Assembly (NCBI GenBank): GCA_028284745.1
Contig: JANQRC010000017.1
Span: 1-64,000, forward strand
Origin: Flavobacteriaceae bacterium
Lineage (GTDB): Bacteria > Bacteroidota > Bacteroidia > Flavobacteriales > Flavobacteriaceae
DNA: 64,000 bases
Direction: 5' to 3'
Of the stretch, positions 49,728 to 59,897 are shown piece by piece (within the stretch, counting starts at the first letter, position 1; each line of letters begins with the position of its first letter). Position numbers and translations under genes: made by a program. The notes below the pieces were generated by a model. That model was not told the DNA's origin. It made no database searches and was given only the letters and a program-made list of their open reading frames with translations.

Positions 49728-52700
49728 TTGAAAAAAACTGGGCTCCAGATATATGATGCATCCGCAGGAAGTGGCAAGACCTATGCGCTGGTAAAAAACT
49801 ATTTGCAACAGCTGCTCTCGTCTCCTTGGAATGATGGCTTTAAACATCTGCTAGCCATCACATTTACCAACAAGGCTGTTGCTGAGATGAAAACAAGGAT
49901 CATCGATCGACTCAGGTCTTTTACAACACGTCCGTTGGCAGCTGATGATCCCATGTTCCACGAGATCGTAAAGAATCTTGGTGCCAACGCCAAAGAGGTC
50001 TCCGAAAGGTCTAAAAAGCTTCTGAAAGCCATCCTGCACGACTATGCGTTCTTTGACATATCGACCATCGATGCCTTCAACCATCGCCTTATACGCACCT
50101 TTGCTAGAGACCTGAAGCTGCCTGCAAACTTTGAAGTGACACTCGATGTAGATGCTGTTTTAAAAAGGACCGTAGATACCCTGATCGACAACGCAGGAAA
50201 TGATGTGCGGCTGACGGAAGTGCTTGTTGCTTTTGCCCTAGAAAAAGCCAATGAAGACAAAAGTTGGGACATCGCTCGTGACCTCAACGACATTGCCAAG
50301 CTGCTAAAAAGCGAGAACGAACTAGCACATCTTAGCCGCTTCGAAGAAAAATCGATAGCTGATTTTCTTGAACTGAAATCATCTCTCAAGAAAAATATCA
50401 CCGACACAGAAAAAAAGGTGGTGGCATCAGCTCAACAGGTACTGGCAAGCATCCATGAATCGGGGCTTGCCTTTGAAGACTTCACCCGAAAAACGCTGCC
50501 AAATCACTTTGCAAAAGTGAGTAAAAGACAATTTGATAAGTTATATACTAACAACTTACAGCAAGACATAGAAGAAGGGCGCGTCTACAACAAAACCTTA
50601 CCTGAGGGCAAAAAAGCTATCGTAGACAATTTGTTGCCAACCATCAAAGCGCAGTATATCGCCATTAAAGCATCTATCACCAGGCTAACATTGCTTAAGA
50701 ATTTCTACAAGAGTATCATTCCACTATCTGTGCTGAATCTGTTAAGGCATACCTTGAGCCAGCTGACCGAACAGGAAAACATCTTGCTGATCTCTGACTT
50801 TAACAAGATCATCAGCAAAACGATAAAAGGTCAGCCCGCCCCATTTATATACGAGCGATTGGGCGAACGCTATCGCCACTACTTCATTGATGAGTTCCAG
50901 GATACTTCAGTGATGCAGTGGGAGAACTTAAAACCATTGATCGACCATGCGCTTACCTCAGAAAACAATGCAGGCGAACACGGTTCGCTTCTTTTGGTCG
51001 GAGACGCCAAACAATCCATTTACCGATGGCGAGGCGGCAGAGCCGAACAGTTTTTAGAGATGTTGGGCGATAAAGATCCTTTTTTTGTGGACAAGCAGAT
51101 CGAAAGACTTCCATACAACAGAAGGAGCTTCACTGAGGTCGTGCAGTTCAACAATACGTTGTATTCCTTTATAGCCAATGAATTGAAAGATCGTTCGCAC
51201 CGCAGCTTGTATGAAAACGCTTCGCAAGAAGTCACTGGTGACAAGCAGGGTGGTTGTGTGTGCGTGTCATTCATAGAGGCAAAGAATAAGTCCGAAGAGC
51301 ATGAGCGTTACCCTGAAAAAGTAATCGAAGTGGTGAAGGGCTGCCTAGAGCAAGGGTTTGCTTTGGGCGACATCTGCATTCTAACTCGCAAGAACGAAGA
51401 AGGGACTGCCATTGCCGATGCGCTCACAGCAGCAAACATCCCATTGGTTTCTTCTGAGACCTTGTTGCTTAAAAATGTCGAGGAAGTGCAGTATCTAGTT
51501 GACATGCTCACCTACTTGTCTCATCCGTCGGATCTTCATGCCAAAGCTAACGCGCTCTATTATATTTCAAAAAGCTTAGATATAGAAGACACACATGGCT
51601 TTCTTGGTAAGCATGTCCATTTAGAAGATGATTCATTCTATGATGCGCTGGATGTTATGGGCATCTCCTTTACGCCGACTGTCTTCTTCCAGCTTTCATT
51701 GTTTGAGGCTGTGGAGTATCTGGCACGCGCATCTGGATTGCTAGAAGTTCCCGATGCCTATGTGCAAGAGTTCTTAGAGTTTGTGTTTCGTACTTCACAG
51801 AAGAAAAATAATGATATCATCACTCTTTTGGATCATTGGGAAAGCGAAAAAGAAACGCTGAGCCTTACGCTATCACAATCTGCCGAAGCCCTGCAGATAA
51901 TGACGATACACAAGGCGAAGGGGCTTGAGTTTCCTGTGGTCATATTCCCTTTTGCCAACCAATCATTAACGGTGAAGAAGGGAAGTCATGTTTGGCTGCC
52001 GGTCGATCCTAAAAAATATCATGGCTTTGATGAGGTTTATGTTCCTTTCGGGGACTACGTAAAAGATCTTGGGCAAGATGGGCAGGCGGTCTATGAAGAG
52101 GTTACACAGCAAGCTGCCTTCGACAATATAAATCTACTGTATGTGGCCACCACACGGGCGATAGAGCAGTTATATGTCATTGGCAAGAAGCCAAGTGCCC
52201 GGTCGATCACGTACTCGACATTATTGGTTGATCTTTTAAAGATGCAAGGAGTCTGGAACGATGATCAATCAGCATATTATTTTGGAACACCCGCAAAGGT
52301 CTCTGCCTCTAACGATAAAATTGCAACCGCCAACCTATTGTCTCAAATGATCAGTGTGCCAAAGGAAGCACATGAAATCAGCATTCTAACCAAAAATGGC
52401 CTTTTGTGGGATTCTGCCAAGATGCAGGCCATTGAAAGAGGAAATCTGGTCCATGAGCTCATGTCCAAAGTATTTAAAAAAGAGGATGTGAAGAAGGTGG
52501 TCGATAATGCGACTTCCGATGGATTTTTCAGTGTTGAAGAGTCTGTTGCCATAAAACAAGCATTAGTAGACGTCGTCAGCCATCATGGCTTGCGCATGTT
52601 CTTTTCCGATGATTTTAAGATCTATAACGAACGAGAGATCATTACTTCAGAAGGCAATATGTTGCGCCCTGACAAAATAGCTGTCAAAGACCATGAGGCT

Positions 52701-52850
52701 GCGGTGATAGACTACAAGACCGGACTACATAGCAAGAAATATGAGCTTCAAATGAATGAATATGCCAGTGCATTGAAAGCGATGGGATATCGTTCGGTCA
52801 AAAAGCTATTGGTATTTATTGGCGAAGATATCACCGTTCGATCTATATAA
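49728..52850 (+). CDS. AddA-like UvrD helicase / PD-(D/E)XK nuclease
   Basis: A 1040-residue protein for end resection of double-strand breaks. Walker A is [13 protein letters not shown] (about 10-22), motif Ia [16 protein letters not shown], motif [20 protein letters not shown] near 383-400, motif [20 protein letters not shown], later [16 protein letters not shown], and the C-terminal nuclease core [20 protein letters not shown] near 993. The start is TTG at 49728. The likely partner AddB is at 55613, after two unrelated genes. Slightly smaller than AddA of Firmicutes. Confidence 0.92.
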   Translation: MKKTGLQIYDASAGSGKTYALVKNYLQQLLSSPWNDGFKHLLAITFTNKAVAEMKTRIIDRLRSFTTRPLAADDPMFHEIVKNLGANAKEVSERSKKLLKAILHDYAFFDISTIDAFNHRLIRTFARDLKLPANFEVTLDVDAVLKRTVDTLIDNAGNDVRLTEVLVAFALEKANEDKSWDIARDLNDIAKLLKSENELAHLSRFEEKSIADFLELKSSLKKNITDTEKKVVASAQQVLASIHESGLAFEDFTRKTLPNHFAKVSKRQFDKLYTNNLQQDIEEGRVYNKTLPEGKKAIVDNLLPTIKAQYIAIKASITRLTLLKNFYKSIIPLSVLNLLRHTLSQLTEQENILLISDFNKIISKTIKGQPAPFIYERLGERYRHYFIDEFQDTSVMQWENLKPLIDHALTSENNAGEHGSLLLVGDAKQSIYRWRGGRAEQFLEMLGDKDPFFVDKQIERLPYNRRSFTEVVQFNNTLYSFIANELKDRSHRSLYENASQEVTGDKQGGCVCVSFIEAKNKSEEHERYPEKVIEVVKGCLEQGFALGDICILTRKNEEGTAIADALTAANIPLVSSETLLLKNVEEVQYLVDMLTYLSHPSDLHAKANALYYISKSLDIEDTHGFLGKHVHLEDDSFYDALDVMGISFTPTVFFQLSLFEAVEYLARASGLLEVPDAYVQEFLEFVFRTSQKKNNDIITLLDHWESEKETLSLTLSQSAEALQIMTIHKAKGLEFPVVIFPFANQSLTVKKGSHVWLPVDPKKYHGFDEVYVPFGDYVKDLGQDGQAVYEEVTQQAAFDNINLLYVATTRAIEQLYVIGKKPSARSITYSTLLVDLLKMQGVWNDDQSAYYFGTPAKVSASNDKIATANLLSQMISVPKEAHEISILTKNGLLWDSAKMQAIERGNLVHELMSKVFKKEDVKKVVDNATSDGFFSVEESVAIKQALVDVVSHHGLRMFFSDDFKIYNEREIITSEGNMLRPDKIAVKDHEAAVIDYKTGLHSKKYELQMNEYASALKAMGYRSVKKLLVFIGEDITVRSI

Positions 52851-52878
52851 ACGTATTTTTGTAAAAACCTTCTATATC

Positions 52879-54072
52879 ATGTACGGAAGCATACAACAAC
52901 ACCTTCAAAAAGAACTACAAGAAATCGAAGATGCCGGGCTGTATAAAAAGGAGCGCATCATCACCTCGCCGCAAGATGCGGTGATCAAGATATCAACAGG
53001 GGAAGAGGTCATCAATTTTTGCGCCAACAATTACTTAGGGCTTTCTTCACATCCCGAAGTTATAAAGGCCGCGAAAGACACTTTAGACTCGCATGGATTT
53101 GGCATGTCTTCCGTACGTTTTATTTGTGGCACTCAGGACATCCATAAACAGTTAGAGCAAAAGATCGCTGATTTTTATGGAACTGAAGACACCATATTAT
53201 ATGCAGCGGCCTTTGATGCCAATGGGGGGGTGTTCGAGCCACTGCTTACCAAAGAGGATGCCATCATCTCAGATTCTCTGAACCACGCCTCCATCATTGA
53301 TGGTGTTCGCCTGTGCAAGGCAGCCAGATATCGCTATGAGAACAACAATATGGAAGATCTCGAAGCCAAATTGAAGCAAGCCAATGCAGATGGTGCCCGT
53401 TTTAAGGTCATCGTAACCGATGGTGTCTTCTCTATGGATGGTTTGTTGGCCCCATTAGATAGCATTTGCGACCTGGCTGAGGCATACGATGCCATGGTCA
53501 TGGTCGATGAGTGCCATGCGGTAGGGTTCATCGGTGATACGGGTCGGGGCACGCTAGAAGAAAAAGGAGTGCTTGGCAGCGTAGATATCGTTACAGGCAC
53601 ACTAGGCAAAGCATTGGGTGGGGCTATGGGCGGATACACCACTGGGAAGAAAGAGATCATCGAGATACTACGCCAACGTTCAAGACCATACTTGTTTTCC
53701 AATTCTTTGGCGCCTTCAATAGTTGGGGCATCGATCAAAGTGTTTGACCTCTTGGCCAACGACACTTCTTTGCGAGATAAGCTAGCGTGGAATACGAAAT
53801 ATTTTAAAGATGGAATGAACAACGCCGGTTTCGACATCATTGATGGCGACTCGGCCATTGTTCCTGTGATGCTTTATGATGCAAAGCTATCACAACGCAT
53901 GGCCGATAAGCTTCTGGAAAGAGGCATCTACGTGATCGGATTTTTCTACCCCGTTGTCCCAAAGGAAAAAGCAAGGATCCGCGTTCAATTATCTGCAGCC
54001 CACACCAAAGAACATTTAGACAAAGCCATCGGTGCCTTTACAGAAGTTGGCCACGAATTGCACGTAATCTGA
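52879..54072 (+). CDS. kbl: Glycine C-acetyltransferase (2-amino-3-ketobutyrate CoA ligase)
   Basis: 397 residues from the ATG at 52879 ([20 protein letters not shown]); the frame extends 60 bases upstream into the AddA gene. A PLP-dependent alpha-oxoamine synthase: [51 protein letters not shown] and the PLP lysine in [17 protein letters not shown]. Works with threonine dehydrogenase in threonine breakdown; that gene is not in the window. KPVVP and sphingolipid-type (serine palmitoyltransferase) alternatives are less likely given the close Kbl motifs. Confidence 0.93.
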   Translation: MYGSIQQHLQKELQEIEDAGLYKKERIITSPQDAVIKISTGEEVINFCANNYLGLSSHPEVIKAAKDTLDSHGFGMSSVRFICGTQDIHKQLEQKIADFYGTEDTILYAAAFDANGGVFEPLLTKEDAIISDSLNHASIIDGVRLCKAARYRYENNNMEDLEAKLKQANADGARFKVIVTDGVFSMDGLLAPLDSICDLAEAYDAMVMVDECHAVGFIGDTGRGTLEEKGVLGSVDIVTGTLGKALGGAMGGYTTGKKEIIEILRQRSRPYLFSNSLAPSIVGASIKVFDLLANDTSLRDKLAWNTKYFKDGMNNAGFDIIDGDSAIVPVMLYDAKLSQRMADKLLERGIYVIGFFYPVVPKEKARIRVQLSAAHTKEHLDKAIGAFTEVGHELHVI

Positions 54073-54151
54073 ACATGCCCTAACCCCTTGATTTTTCTAC
54101 TGTAAAACAAAAAAATTGATATATTTGTTTTTATAGTAATGTATAACCACT

Positions 54152-54159
54152 TACATTTG
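54152..54159 (+). promoter_or_regulatory. Minus-7 box of the OmpA gene
   Basis: TACATTTG is a perfect TAnnTTTG box, with a long A/T-rich leader of about 30 bases to the ATG. A TTTG occurs 24 bases upstream (54124-54127), slightly beyond the usual spacing. Confidence 0.45.
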
Positions 54160-54195
54160 CGAACAAATAACACTTAAAAAATTAAATATTTGAAC

Positions 54196-55545
54196 ATGAA
54201 ACATCTTAGCAGATTATTCGTTGTTTTGTTCTTAGCTGGCGGTGTTTTCGCTACAGCCCAAGACGAAAACAATCCCTGGCAAGTTTCTTTTGGTGTTAAT
54301 GCCATTGATACTTATCCTACAAACCAAGCTGGCCAAGGAAATTGGTTCAGTCAATATTTTAATGTGAACGACCACTGGAACATTCTTCCTTCAATCTCAA
54401 CTATCGCTGTCTCGAAATATATCGGGGACGGATTCTCAGTTGGTGCCAGAGGTTCTTTGAACAGAATTGAAAAAATTGGCGATACTCCAGTAGATGACCT
54501 TTCTCACTATGCTGTGGATGGTCTTGTCAAATACAACCTCCGTAAAGCTGGCGTGAAGTTTGACCCTTTTGTTGAAGTTGGTGGTGGTTATACTTGGGTA
54601 GATGAAATAGGTGCTGGTACTGTTAACGGTGGCCTTGGTTTCAACTACTGGTTTACAGAAAGCTTAGGTCTTAACCTCCAATCTACGTACAAGCACGCTT
54701 TTGAAGATTATGGTGTGAAGCATTTCCAGCACCTAGCAGGTCTTGCCATCAAATTTGGTGGTAGTGACACTGATGGTGACGGTATCTATGATAAAGACGA
54801 TGCATGTCCTGAAGTTGCTGGCCTTCCTGAATTCAACGGTTGCCCAGACTCTGATGGCGATGGTATCGAAGATGGAAAAGACGACTGTCCTAACGAAGCT
54901 GGTCCTGCTGAGTTCAACGGCTGCCCAGATTCTGACGGCGATGGTATCAAAGACGGTGACGATGCATGTCCTAATACTCCTGGCCTAGCCGAGCTTCAAG
55001 GTTGCCCAGACGGTGACGGTGACGGTGTTGCTGATAAAGACGACAACTGTCCTGAAGAAGCTGGTCCTGCCGAAAACAATGGATGCCCATGGCCTGACAA
55101 AGATGGTGACACTGTTCTTGACAAAGACGATCAATGTCCAGATGTAGCTGGTACTGTAGCTAACAAAGGATGTCCTGAGGTAACCGAAGAAGTTCAGAAG
55201 AAATTGAACGATTATGCTAGAACTATCTTGTTCGACACAGGAAAGTCATCTATCAAAGATGAGTCTAGAGCTGTCCTTGGTGACATTGTCAACATCTTAA
55301 AAGAGTATCCTAACTCTAAGTTTACTGTTGAAGGTCATACAGATAGTGTAGGCAGCAGTACTTTAAATCAGAGACTTTCTGATTCAAGAGCCAATTCTGT
55401 TAAAGAGTATCTAGTGCAAAATGGTATTGATGCATTCAGGTTATCTTCTCTTGGATATGGCGAAGACAGACCAATCGCTTCCAACAGAACTAGAGCAGGT
55501 AGAGCTCAAAACCGTAGAGTTGAGATCAACTTAGTGAAGAACTAA
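54196..55545 (+). CDS. OmpA family outer-membrane protein with TSP3 calcium repeats
   Basis: About 449 residues from the ATG at 54196 (a TTG six bases earlier is also in frame). Signal peptide (1-20), N-terminal eight-strand-type beta barrel (about 25-192), five thrombospondin type-3 repeats (about 195-330) of the DSDGDGIxDxxDxCP kind that bind calcium, and a C-terminal OmpA peptidoglycan-binding domain (about 340-449: [45 protein letters not shown]). Codon choice (many GGT, GAC, AAC, CCT) looks optimised, as for an abundant envelope protein. A strong terminator follows. Confidence 0.95.
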   Translation: MKHLSRLFVVLFLAGGVFATAQDENNPWQVSFGVNAIDTYPTNQAGQGNWFSQYFNVNDHWNILPSISTIAVSKYIGDGFSVGARGSLNRIEKIGDTPVDDLSHYAVDGLVKYNLRKAGVKFDPFVEVGGGYTWVDEIGAGTVNGGLGFNYWFTESLGLNLQSTYKHAFEDYGVKHFQHLAGLAIKFGGSDTDGDGIYDKDDACPEVAGLPEFNGCPDSDGDGIEDGKDDCPNEAGPAEFNGCPDSDGDGIKDGDDACPNTPGLAELQGCPDGDGDGVADKDDNCPEEAGPAENNGCPWPDKDGDTVLDKDDQCPDVAGTVANKGCPEVTEEVQKKLNDYARTILFDTGKSSIKDESRAVLGDIVNILKEYPNSKFTVEGHTDSVGSSTLNQRLSDSRANSVKEYLVQNGIDAFRLSSLGYGEDRPIASNRTRAGRAQNRRVEINLVKN

Positions 55546-55570
55546 GTTTCTAGATAAACAATCTTTCGAA

Positions 55571-55608
55571 AAACGTCCTGAGAAATCTCAGGACGTTTTT
55601 TATTTTTA
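55571..55608 (+). terminator. Strong intrinsic terminator of the OmpA gene
   Basis: A 13-bp perfect stem AAACGTCCTGAGA / TCTCAGGACGTTT (55571-55583 with 55586-55598) followed by TTTATTTTT. It ends five bases before the next start codon. Confidence 0.92.
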
Positions 55609-55612
55609 AAGA

Positions 55613-58369
55613 GTGAAGCCATTCATTTCAGAAGTAGTGTCAGAAGTCCTCGCCACGAATAATAACGTTGAGGACAGTATTTTAGTGCTGCCCAGTAAAA
55701 GAGCAATTCTATTCTTTAAAAAAGAGCTGGCCCTGCAAAAAGAAGGTACTTCTTTCTCCCCGATCTTTTTAAGCATCGAAGATTTTATTCAGCAATTGTC
55801 TGGCCTTAGGCAAATCTCCAATGTAGAGTTGCTATTTGAGTTCTATGCTGCATACGTAAGTATCATGCCAGAAGAAGAGCAAGAAGCCTTTGGCTCCTTT
55901 AGCAGGTGGGCCCAAGTGATCTTACAAGACTTCAATGAGATCGACCGTTATCTTGTTGATCATCATCAGATCTTCTCGTATCTGAAAGCTATCAAAGACT
56001 TAGATCATTGGTCAAAAAAAGATGCTTCAGGCCCTTTGGTAAGTAGTTATCTGAAATTTTGGCATTTGTTGCCAGCGCTCTATGAGGCTTTCTCTGCCTC
56101 ATTGGTCAAAAAAGGGGTCGGATATCAGGGGTTCGTCTATCGTGAGGCCAACGAGAACATCGAATTCTATCTACAAGAAAAAGGCGATGTCACTCATTAC
56201 TTTATCGGGTTCAACGCACTAAACAAAGCCGAGCAGAATATTTTCAACAGCATACTGCACCTTGGCAAGTCAAAGATATTCTGGGATGCAGACAGGCATT
56301 ACATGGAAGACCCTGCACACAATGCCGGACTTTTTCAAAGGACCTACCGAAAAAGGTGGAAGTATTTTGAAAATCATCCGTATGATTGGGTCAAGGATCT
56401 TTTCTCTCAAAAAAAGAATATCGAGATCATTGGTGTTCCCAAAAATGTCACACAAGCCAAACATGCAGCAACCATACTGGATCACTTGCACAGTAACGCC
56501 GAAGCAGGTCGCAATACTGCCATCGTGCTTGCAGATGAAAACCTGTTGACTCCTATGCTCAATGCTATTCCGAAGCACTATCGGAAGCTGAATATCACCA
56601 TGGGGTTCCCCTTGTCCTTAACGTCATTGGCCCAAGTCTTTGAATCTTTCTTCAAATTATACGCAGATCAGGCCAAAGGTGTTTTCTATTATCGTGATGT
56701 GCTACATCTATTGTCCTTGCCGCTCATTAAGACGCTTTTTACAAGCGATAATGTTGATGGTGCCCAACAAGTTCGAGATAGCATCCAGCGGAACAACTTC
56801 ATCTCTATAGATGCTGCAAAGCTCATGAGCTTCTTTCCAGCTTCTGTCTTGCCCATCGCATCTTTGCTTTTCGACATTGAGAATTATATAGTGCCCTCCT
56901 TGCTCGGCAATGTGCTCAAGATGATCATGGCTGCCAAAGAAAAGATCATGCCTGAATCAGAGGGTCATCACTTAACGCTCGAATATCTTTTTCGTTTCCA
57001 CCAATTATTCAATCAAATGATAACCCTAAATGGGAAATATGGCCAGATAAAGGACGTGAAGACTCTTATTTCGGTATTTAGGGAATTGCTCGCCATAGAG
57101 AAGTTAGATTTTGTTGGAGAGCCCTTAGAGGGCTTACAACTTATGGGAATGCTAGAGACGCGTTTGCTAGATTTCGAAAACGTCATCATCACATCTGTCA
57201 ACGAAGGGATTCTTCCCTCAGGAAAGAAAAACAGCTCTTTCATCCCTTTTGACGTGAAGAAACAGTTTGGGCTGCCCACTTATAAAGAAAAAGATGCCGT
57301 CTATGCATATCATTTCTATCGTTTACTTCAACGGGCGCAGCATATTTTCTTATTGCACAACACTGCTTCAGATGCCCTCAACACCGCTGAAAAAAGTCGA
57401 TTCTTAATGCAGATAGAGGTAGATGCCCTACCCCATCATTCCATTCGCTCATATACGGTAGGGCTTCCTGCTTCAAATAACAAAGAGGCCTTAAAGACCG
57501 TTGCTAAGGCGCCCGATGCCATCATGCGTTTGAGAGCACTGGCAGAAAAGGGATTCTCTCCTTCAGCATTTACCGCTTACATCAGAAATCCGTTGGATTT
57601 CTATTTTGAAAAGGTCTTGGGCATTCGTGAAGCGGAACTGGTAGAGGAAACGGTCGCAGCCAATACTTTTGGGTCCATCATACACGAAAGCCTAGAGTTG
57701 CTTTACAAACCCTATGTTGGCGATGTATTAACTAAAGACGAATTGGCCAAAAGCATCCTCCAGGTAGAAGAAGTCGTATCTGCACAGTTTAAGAAGCATT
57801 ATCGCAGCGGAAACTTTGCTAAAGGAAAAAACCTGATCTCTTTTGAAGTAGCCAAAGATTATGTAACTCGCTTTATCCAACAAGAGATCGATCTATTGGG
57901 CCAAGGAAATAAGATCCACCTTTTGAGCCTAGAGGAATCGCTAGAGGGCTCTTTTAACTTCCCTGGCCTAGATTTTCCTGTTAAGGTGAAAGGTGTTGCA
58001 GATAGGATAGATCGCTTCAATGGCAACCTTAGGATCATCGACTATAAAACAGGTAAGGTCTCACAACGAGAACTTAATTTGACACGATGGGCAGACCTCA
58101 CCAGTGATCATAAGTTCAGCAAAGCCTTCCAAGTGCTCACATATGCGTGTTTGTACAAAGGTCAAATGCCTCATGATGAACCGTTGCAGGCAGGTATCTT
58201 TTCGCTGAAGAACATGGTCGAAGGTTTCTTGCCCTTTCAAATGAAAGAAGGTAGAAAAGCAGATGCTTCGATCTCTCCTGAAACACTAGAAGCGTACGTC
58301 CGGGAGCTTGAGCTGTTACTGCTAGAGCTTTTCAATCCTAACATTCCATTCACTGAGAAAGAAGTATGA
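55613..58369 (+). CDS. AddB-like PD-(D/E)XK nuclease family protein
   Basis: A 918-residue protein, likely partner of the AddA-like helicase. The N-terminal half is an inactivated helicase-like region (ILVLPSKRAILFFKKELAL near 22-40), and the C-terminal nuclease domain has NTFGSIIHESLELLYKP near 683-700 and IIDYKTGKVSQRELN near 807 with the QVLTYACLY helix. No four-cysteine iron-sulfur pattern of classical AddB is evident. Start codon GTG (55613), five bases after a terminator, so it probably has its own promoter inside the ompA 3' region or depends on read-through. Confidence 0.88.
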   Translation: MKPFISEVVSEVLATNNNVEDSILVLPSKRAILFFKKELALQKEGTSFSPIFLSIEDFIQQLSGLRQISNVELLFEFYAAYVSIMPEEEQEAFGSFSRWAQVILQDFNEIDRYLVDHHQIFSYLKAIKDLDHWSKKDASGPLVSSYLKFWHLLPALYEAFSASLVKKGVGYQGFVYREANENIEFYLQEKGDVTHYFIGFNALNKAEQNIFNSILHLGKSKIFWDADRHYMEDPAHNAGLFQRTYRKRWKYFENHPYDWVKDLFSQKKNIEIIGVPKNVTQAKHAATILDHLHSNAEAGRNTAIVLADENLLTPMLNAIPKHYRKLNITMGFPLSLTSLAQVFESFFKLYADQAKGVFYYRDVLHLLSLPLIKTLFTSDNVDGAQQVRDSIQRNNFISIDAAKLMSFFPASVLPIASLLFDIENYIVPSLLGNVLKMIMAAKEKIMPESEGHHLTLEYLFRFHQLFNQMITLNGKYGQIKDVKTLISVFRELLAIEKLDFVGEPLEGLQLMGMLETRLLDFENVIITSVNEGILPSGKKNSSFIPFDVKKQFGLPTYKEKDAVYAYHFYRLLQRAQHIFLLHNTASDALNTAEKSRFLMQIEVDALPHHSIRSYTVGLPASNNKEALKTVAKAPDAIMRLRALAEKGFSPSAFTAYIRNPLDFYFEKVLGIREAELVEETVAANTFGSIIHESLELLYKPYVGDVLTKDELAKSILQVEEVVSAQFKKHYRSGNFAKGKNLISFEVAKDYVTRFIQQEIDLLGQGNKIHLLSLEESLEGSFNFPGLDFPVKVKGVADRIDRFNGNLRIIDYKTGKVSQRELNLTRWADLTSDHKFSKAFQVLTYACLYKGQMPHDEPLQAGIFSLKNMVEGFLPFQMKEGRKADASISPETLEAYVRELELLLLELFNPNIPFTEKEV

Positions 58370-59226
58370 TACACATTGAAAAAAATATCACTTATGCAGG
58401 TTCAAATAACAGAACATCTGTTCTGGATATCTTCTTCAACCAAACACAACGACCGAGGCCTGTAGTTATCTTTTGTCATGGCTATAAGGGATTTAAAGAT
58501 TGGGGTGCCTGGGACCTCGTAGCTGAGCGTTTCGCCAAAGCGGGATTTTTCTTTTTGAAATTCAATTTCTCTCATAACGGTGGAACGGTCGAGCAACCCA
58601 TAGACTTTCCGGACCTTAATGCTTTTGGAGAGAACAACTACACGCGTGAGCTCGAAGACCTAAATAGTGTGCTAGACTGGGTCACCTCGTCCGATAATTC
58701 TTTTGAAGAACACATAGATCCTGATAACATAACCGTAATCGGCCACTCGAGAGGTGGTGGCATTGCGGTACTGAAAGCAGCCTATGACCTTCGAATAAAA
58801 AATGTGATAGGCTGGGCCAGTGTGAGCGATTATAGGGTCCGTTTCCCGAAGAACGAAGCCTTTGCGCAATGGAAAGAGGAAGGCGTCTTCTACACGTTGA
58901 ATGGAAGAACCAAGCAGAAGATGCCGCATTACTTCCAGTTCTACGAAGATTTTGTGGCCAACGAATCGAAGTTGACCATCTCCAAAGCCGCCCGAGAATT
59001 GAAAATTCCATATTTGATACTTCATGGCACAAAGGACGAGGCAGTGCCATTACACGAGGCTCAGAGCTTGCATCAATGGGCTTCAAATAGCAAGCTGGTG
59101 TGGGTAGACGATGCTAACCATACCTTTGGTGCCAAGCATCCGTGGGAAGAACGTGAAATGCCTGATCAATTATCAGTTATCGTTTCCCGATCCATCACTT
59201 TTCTCAATACAGGCCAAAGCCAGTGA
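58366..59226 (+). CDS. Alpha/beta hydrolase (dienelactone/S9-like)
   Basis: A 286-residue serine hydrolase. Nucleophile Ser in VIGHSRGGG (near 127), Asp in LHGTKDEAVP and His in DDANHTFG near 246-253 form the triad; VIFCHGYKGFKDWG holds the oxyanion hole. Substrate unknown. The start overlaps the AddB-like stop (ATGA). The end overlaps the convergent C1q-like gene by 23 bases. Confidence 0.92.
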   Translation: MIHIEKNITYAGSNNRTSVLDIFFNQTQRPRPVVIFCHGYKGFKDWGAWDLVAERFAKAGFFFLKFNFSHNGGTVEQPIDFPDLNAFGENNYTRELEDLNSVLDWVTSSDNSFEEHIDPDNITVIGHSRGGGIAVLKAAYDLRIKNVIGWASVSDYRVRFPKNEAFAQWKEEGVFYTLNGRTKQKMPHYFQFYEDFVANESKLTISKAARELKIPYLILHGTKDEAVPLHEAQSLHQWASNSKLVWVDDANHTFGAKHPWEEREMPDQLSVIVSRSITFLNTGQSQ

Positions 59227-59608
59227 TATAGGCTTCCGAGATATGTCGCTTGTCGCTAACGCTCTCGTCGTCGTCAGTCTTGGGAGTGATCACGTCATTT
59301 TGCTTTAGATGAAGGGTAAGGCTCAGCGCGCCTGTACCTCGTTTTCCGGTGCCTTGGCCACTCCACGCAAAGCCCACAAATTCGTTGTTCTTACATAGGT
59401 GCACATACACGTCGTCCTCAGTTCCATCGTGGTAATAGGCATCTTTAACGAACGAAATTGAAAAGAAATACACGCCATCTCGGGGAGCAGTAAAGCGTGT
59501 TCCATCCCAAAAATCACTTTCTAACAAGGTTCTATCATAGGTTATCAAAGCATTGGATGCATTAGACACATGCTCTGTACATCTTGCACTAAAGGCTATC
59601 GGGATCAT
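59204..59608 (-). CDS. C1q/TNF-like domain protein
   Basis: 134 residues from the ATG at 59608 (MIPIAFSARCTEHVSNASNA). The whole chain fits one C1q-like jelly roll: FTAPRDGVYFFSISFVKD, DDVYVHLCKNNEF and HISEAYITGFGLY at the end are classic C1q strands. No signal peptide is seen with this start. C1q modules occur as trimeric binding domains in spores, phage fibres and surface proteins; alone they are of unknown role in flavobacteria. The frame continues upstream into the displaced tRNA fragment, which is an artefact. Confidence 0.85.
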   Translation of the reverse strand: MIPIAFSARCTEHVSNASNALITYDRTLLESDFWDGTRFTAPRDGVYFFSISFVKDAYYHDGTEDDVYVHLCKNNEFVGFAWSGQGTGKRGTGALSLTLHLKQNDVITPKTDDDESVSDKRHISEAYITGFGLY

Positions 59609-59680
59609 CGTTGTGTTCTTTGGAGGCAAGTTGGGAAAAATACAGGTTGGGATAAAGGGTGTTTTCCTTGGATTTCGATA

Positions 59681-59713
59681 AAGAAAAAAGCTCCGAGAGC
59701 TTCTCGAAGCTTT
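59681..59713 (-). terminator. Terminator originally belonging to tRNA-Ala, now behind the displaced tRNA fragment
   Basis: Stem AAAGCT...AGCTTT with inner CGAG/CTCG (59687-59713), followed on the minus strand by TTTTTTCTTT. It lies just past the 3' tRNA fragment (59718-59762) and thus was the terminator of the tRNA gene before the island separated them. Confidence 0.75.
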
Positions 59714-59716
59714 CTT

Positions 59717-59762
59717 GTGGAGAAGATGGGACTCGAACCCACGACCTCTTGACTGCCAGTCA
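59717..59762 (-). repeat. Distal attachment repeat: displaced 3' part of tRNA-Ala
   Basis: 46 bases identical to 61075-61120, covering the tRNA from the anticodon stem to the discriminator base plus one. Beyond 59762 the match stops abruptly. This is the direct repeat left by site-specific insertion into a tRNA 3' end. Confidence 0.9.
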
Positions 59763-59876
59763 CTCAAAATAGTGTCTCATATTTTGGCAGATAGTTTCAA
59801 ATACTCTATAACTACCAGGTTTATAGAATTTGTATTTTTCTTATGCTTTCAGATAGTACCATATTTTATACTCAAA

Positions 59877-59885
59877 TGTTTGACC
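59877..59885 (+). repeat. Arm-site-like word, left end of island
   Basis: TGTTTGACC, same word and same orientation as the pair at 61007-61026. Sits about 115 bases inside the left attachment repeat. Confidence 0.45.
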
Positions 59886-59897
59886 TGAAAATTATAG

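Noticed and set aside
49619-49777. N-terminal extension of superoxide dismutase
   Set aside because: Contains the promoter box and RBS; the conserved enzyme begins at [10 protein letters not shown].
59609-59767. N-terminal extension of the C1q gene through the tRNA fragment
   Set aside because: The extra codons are antisense reading of the displaced tRNA-Ala end and its terminator.
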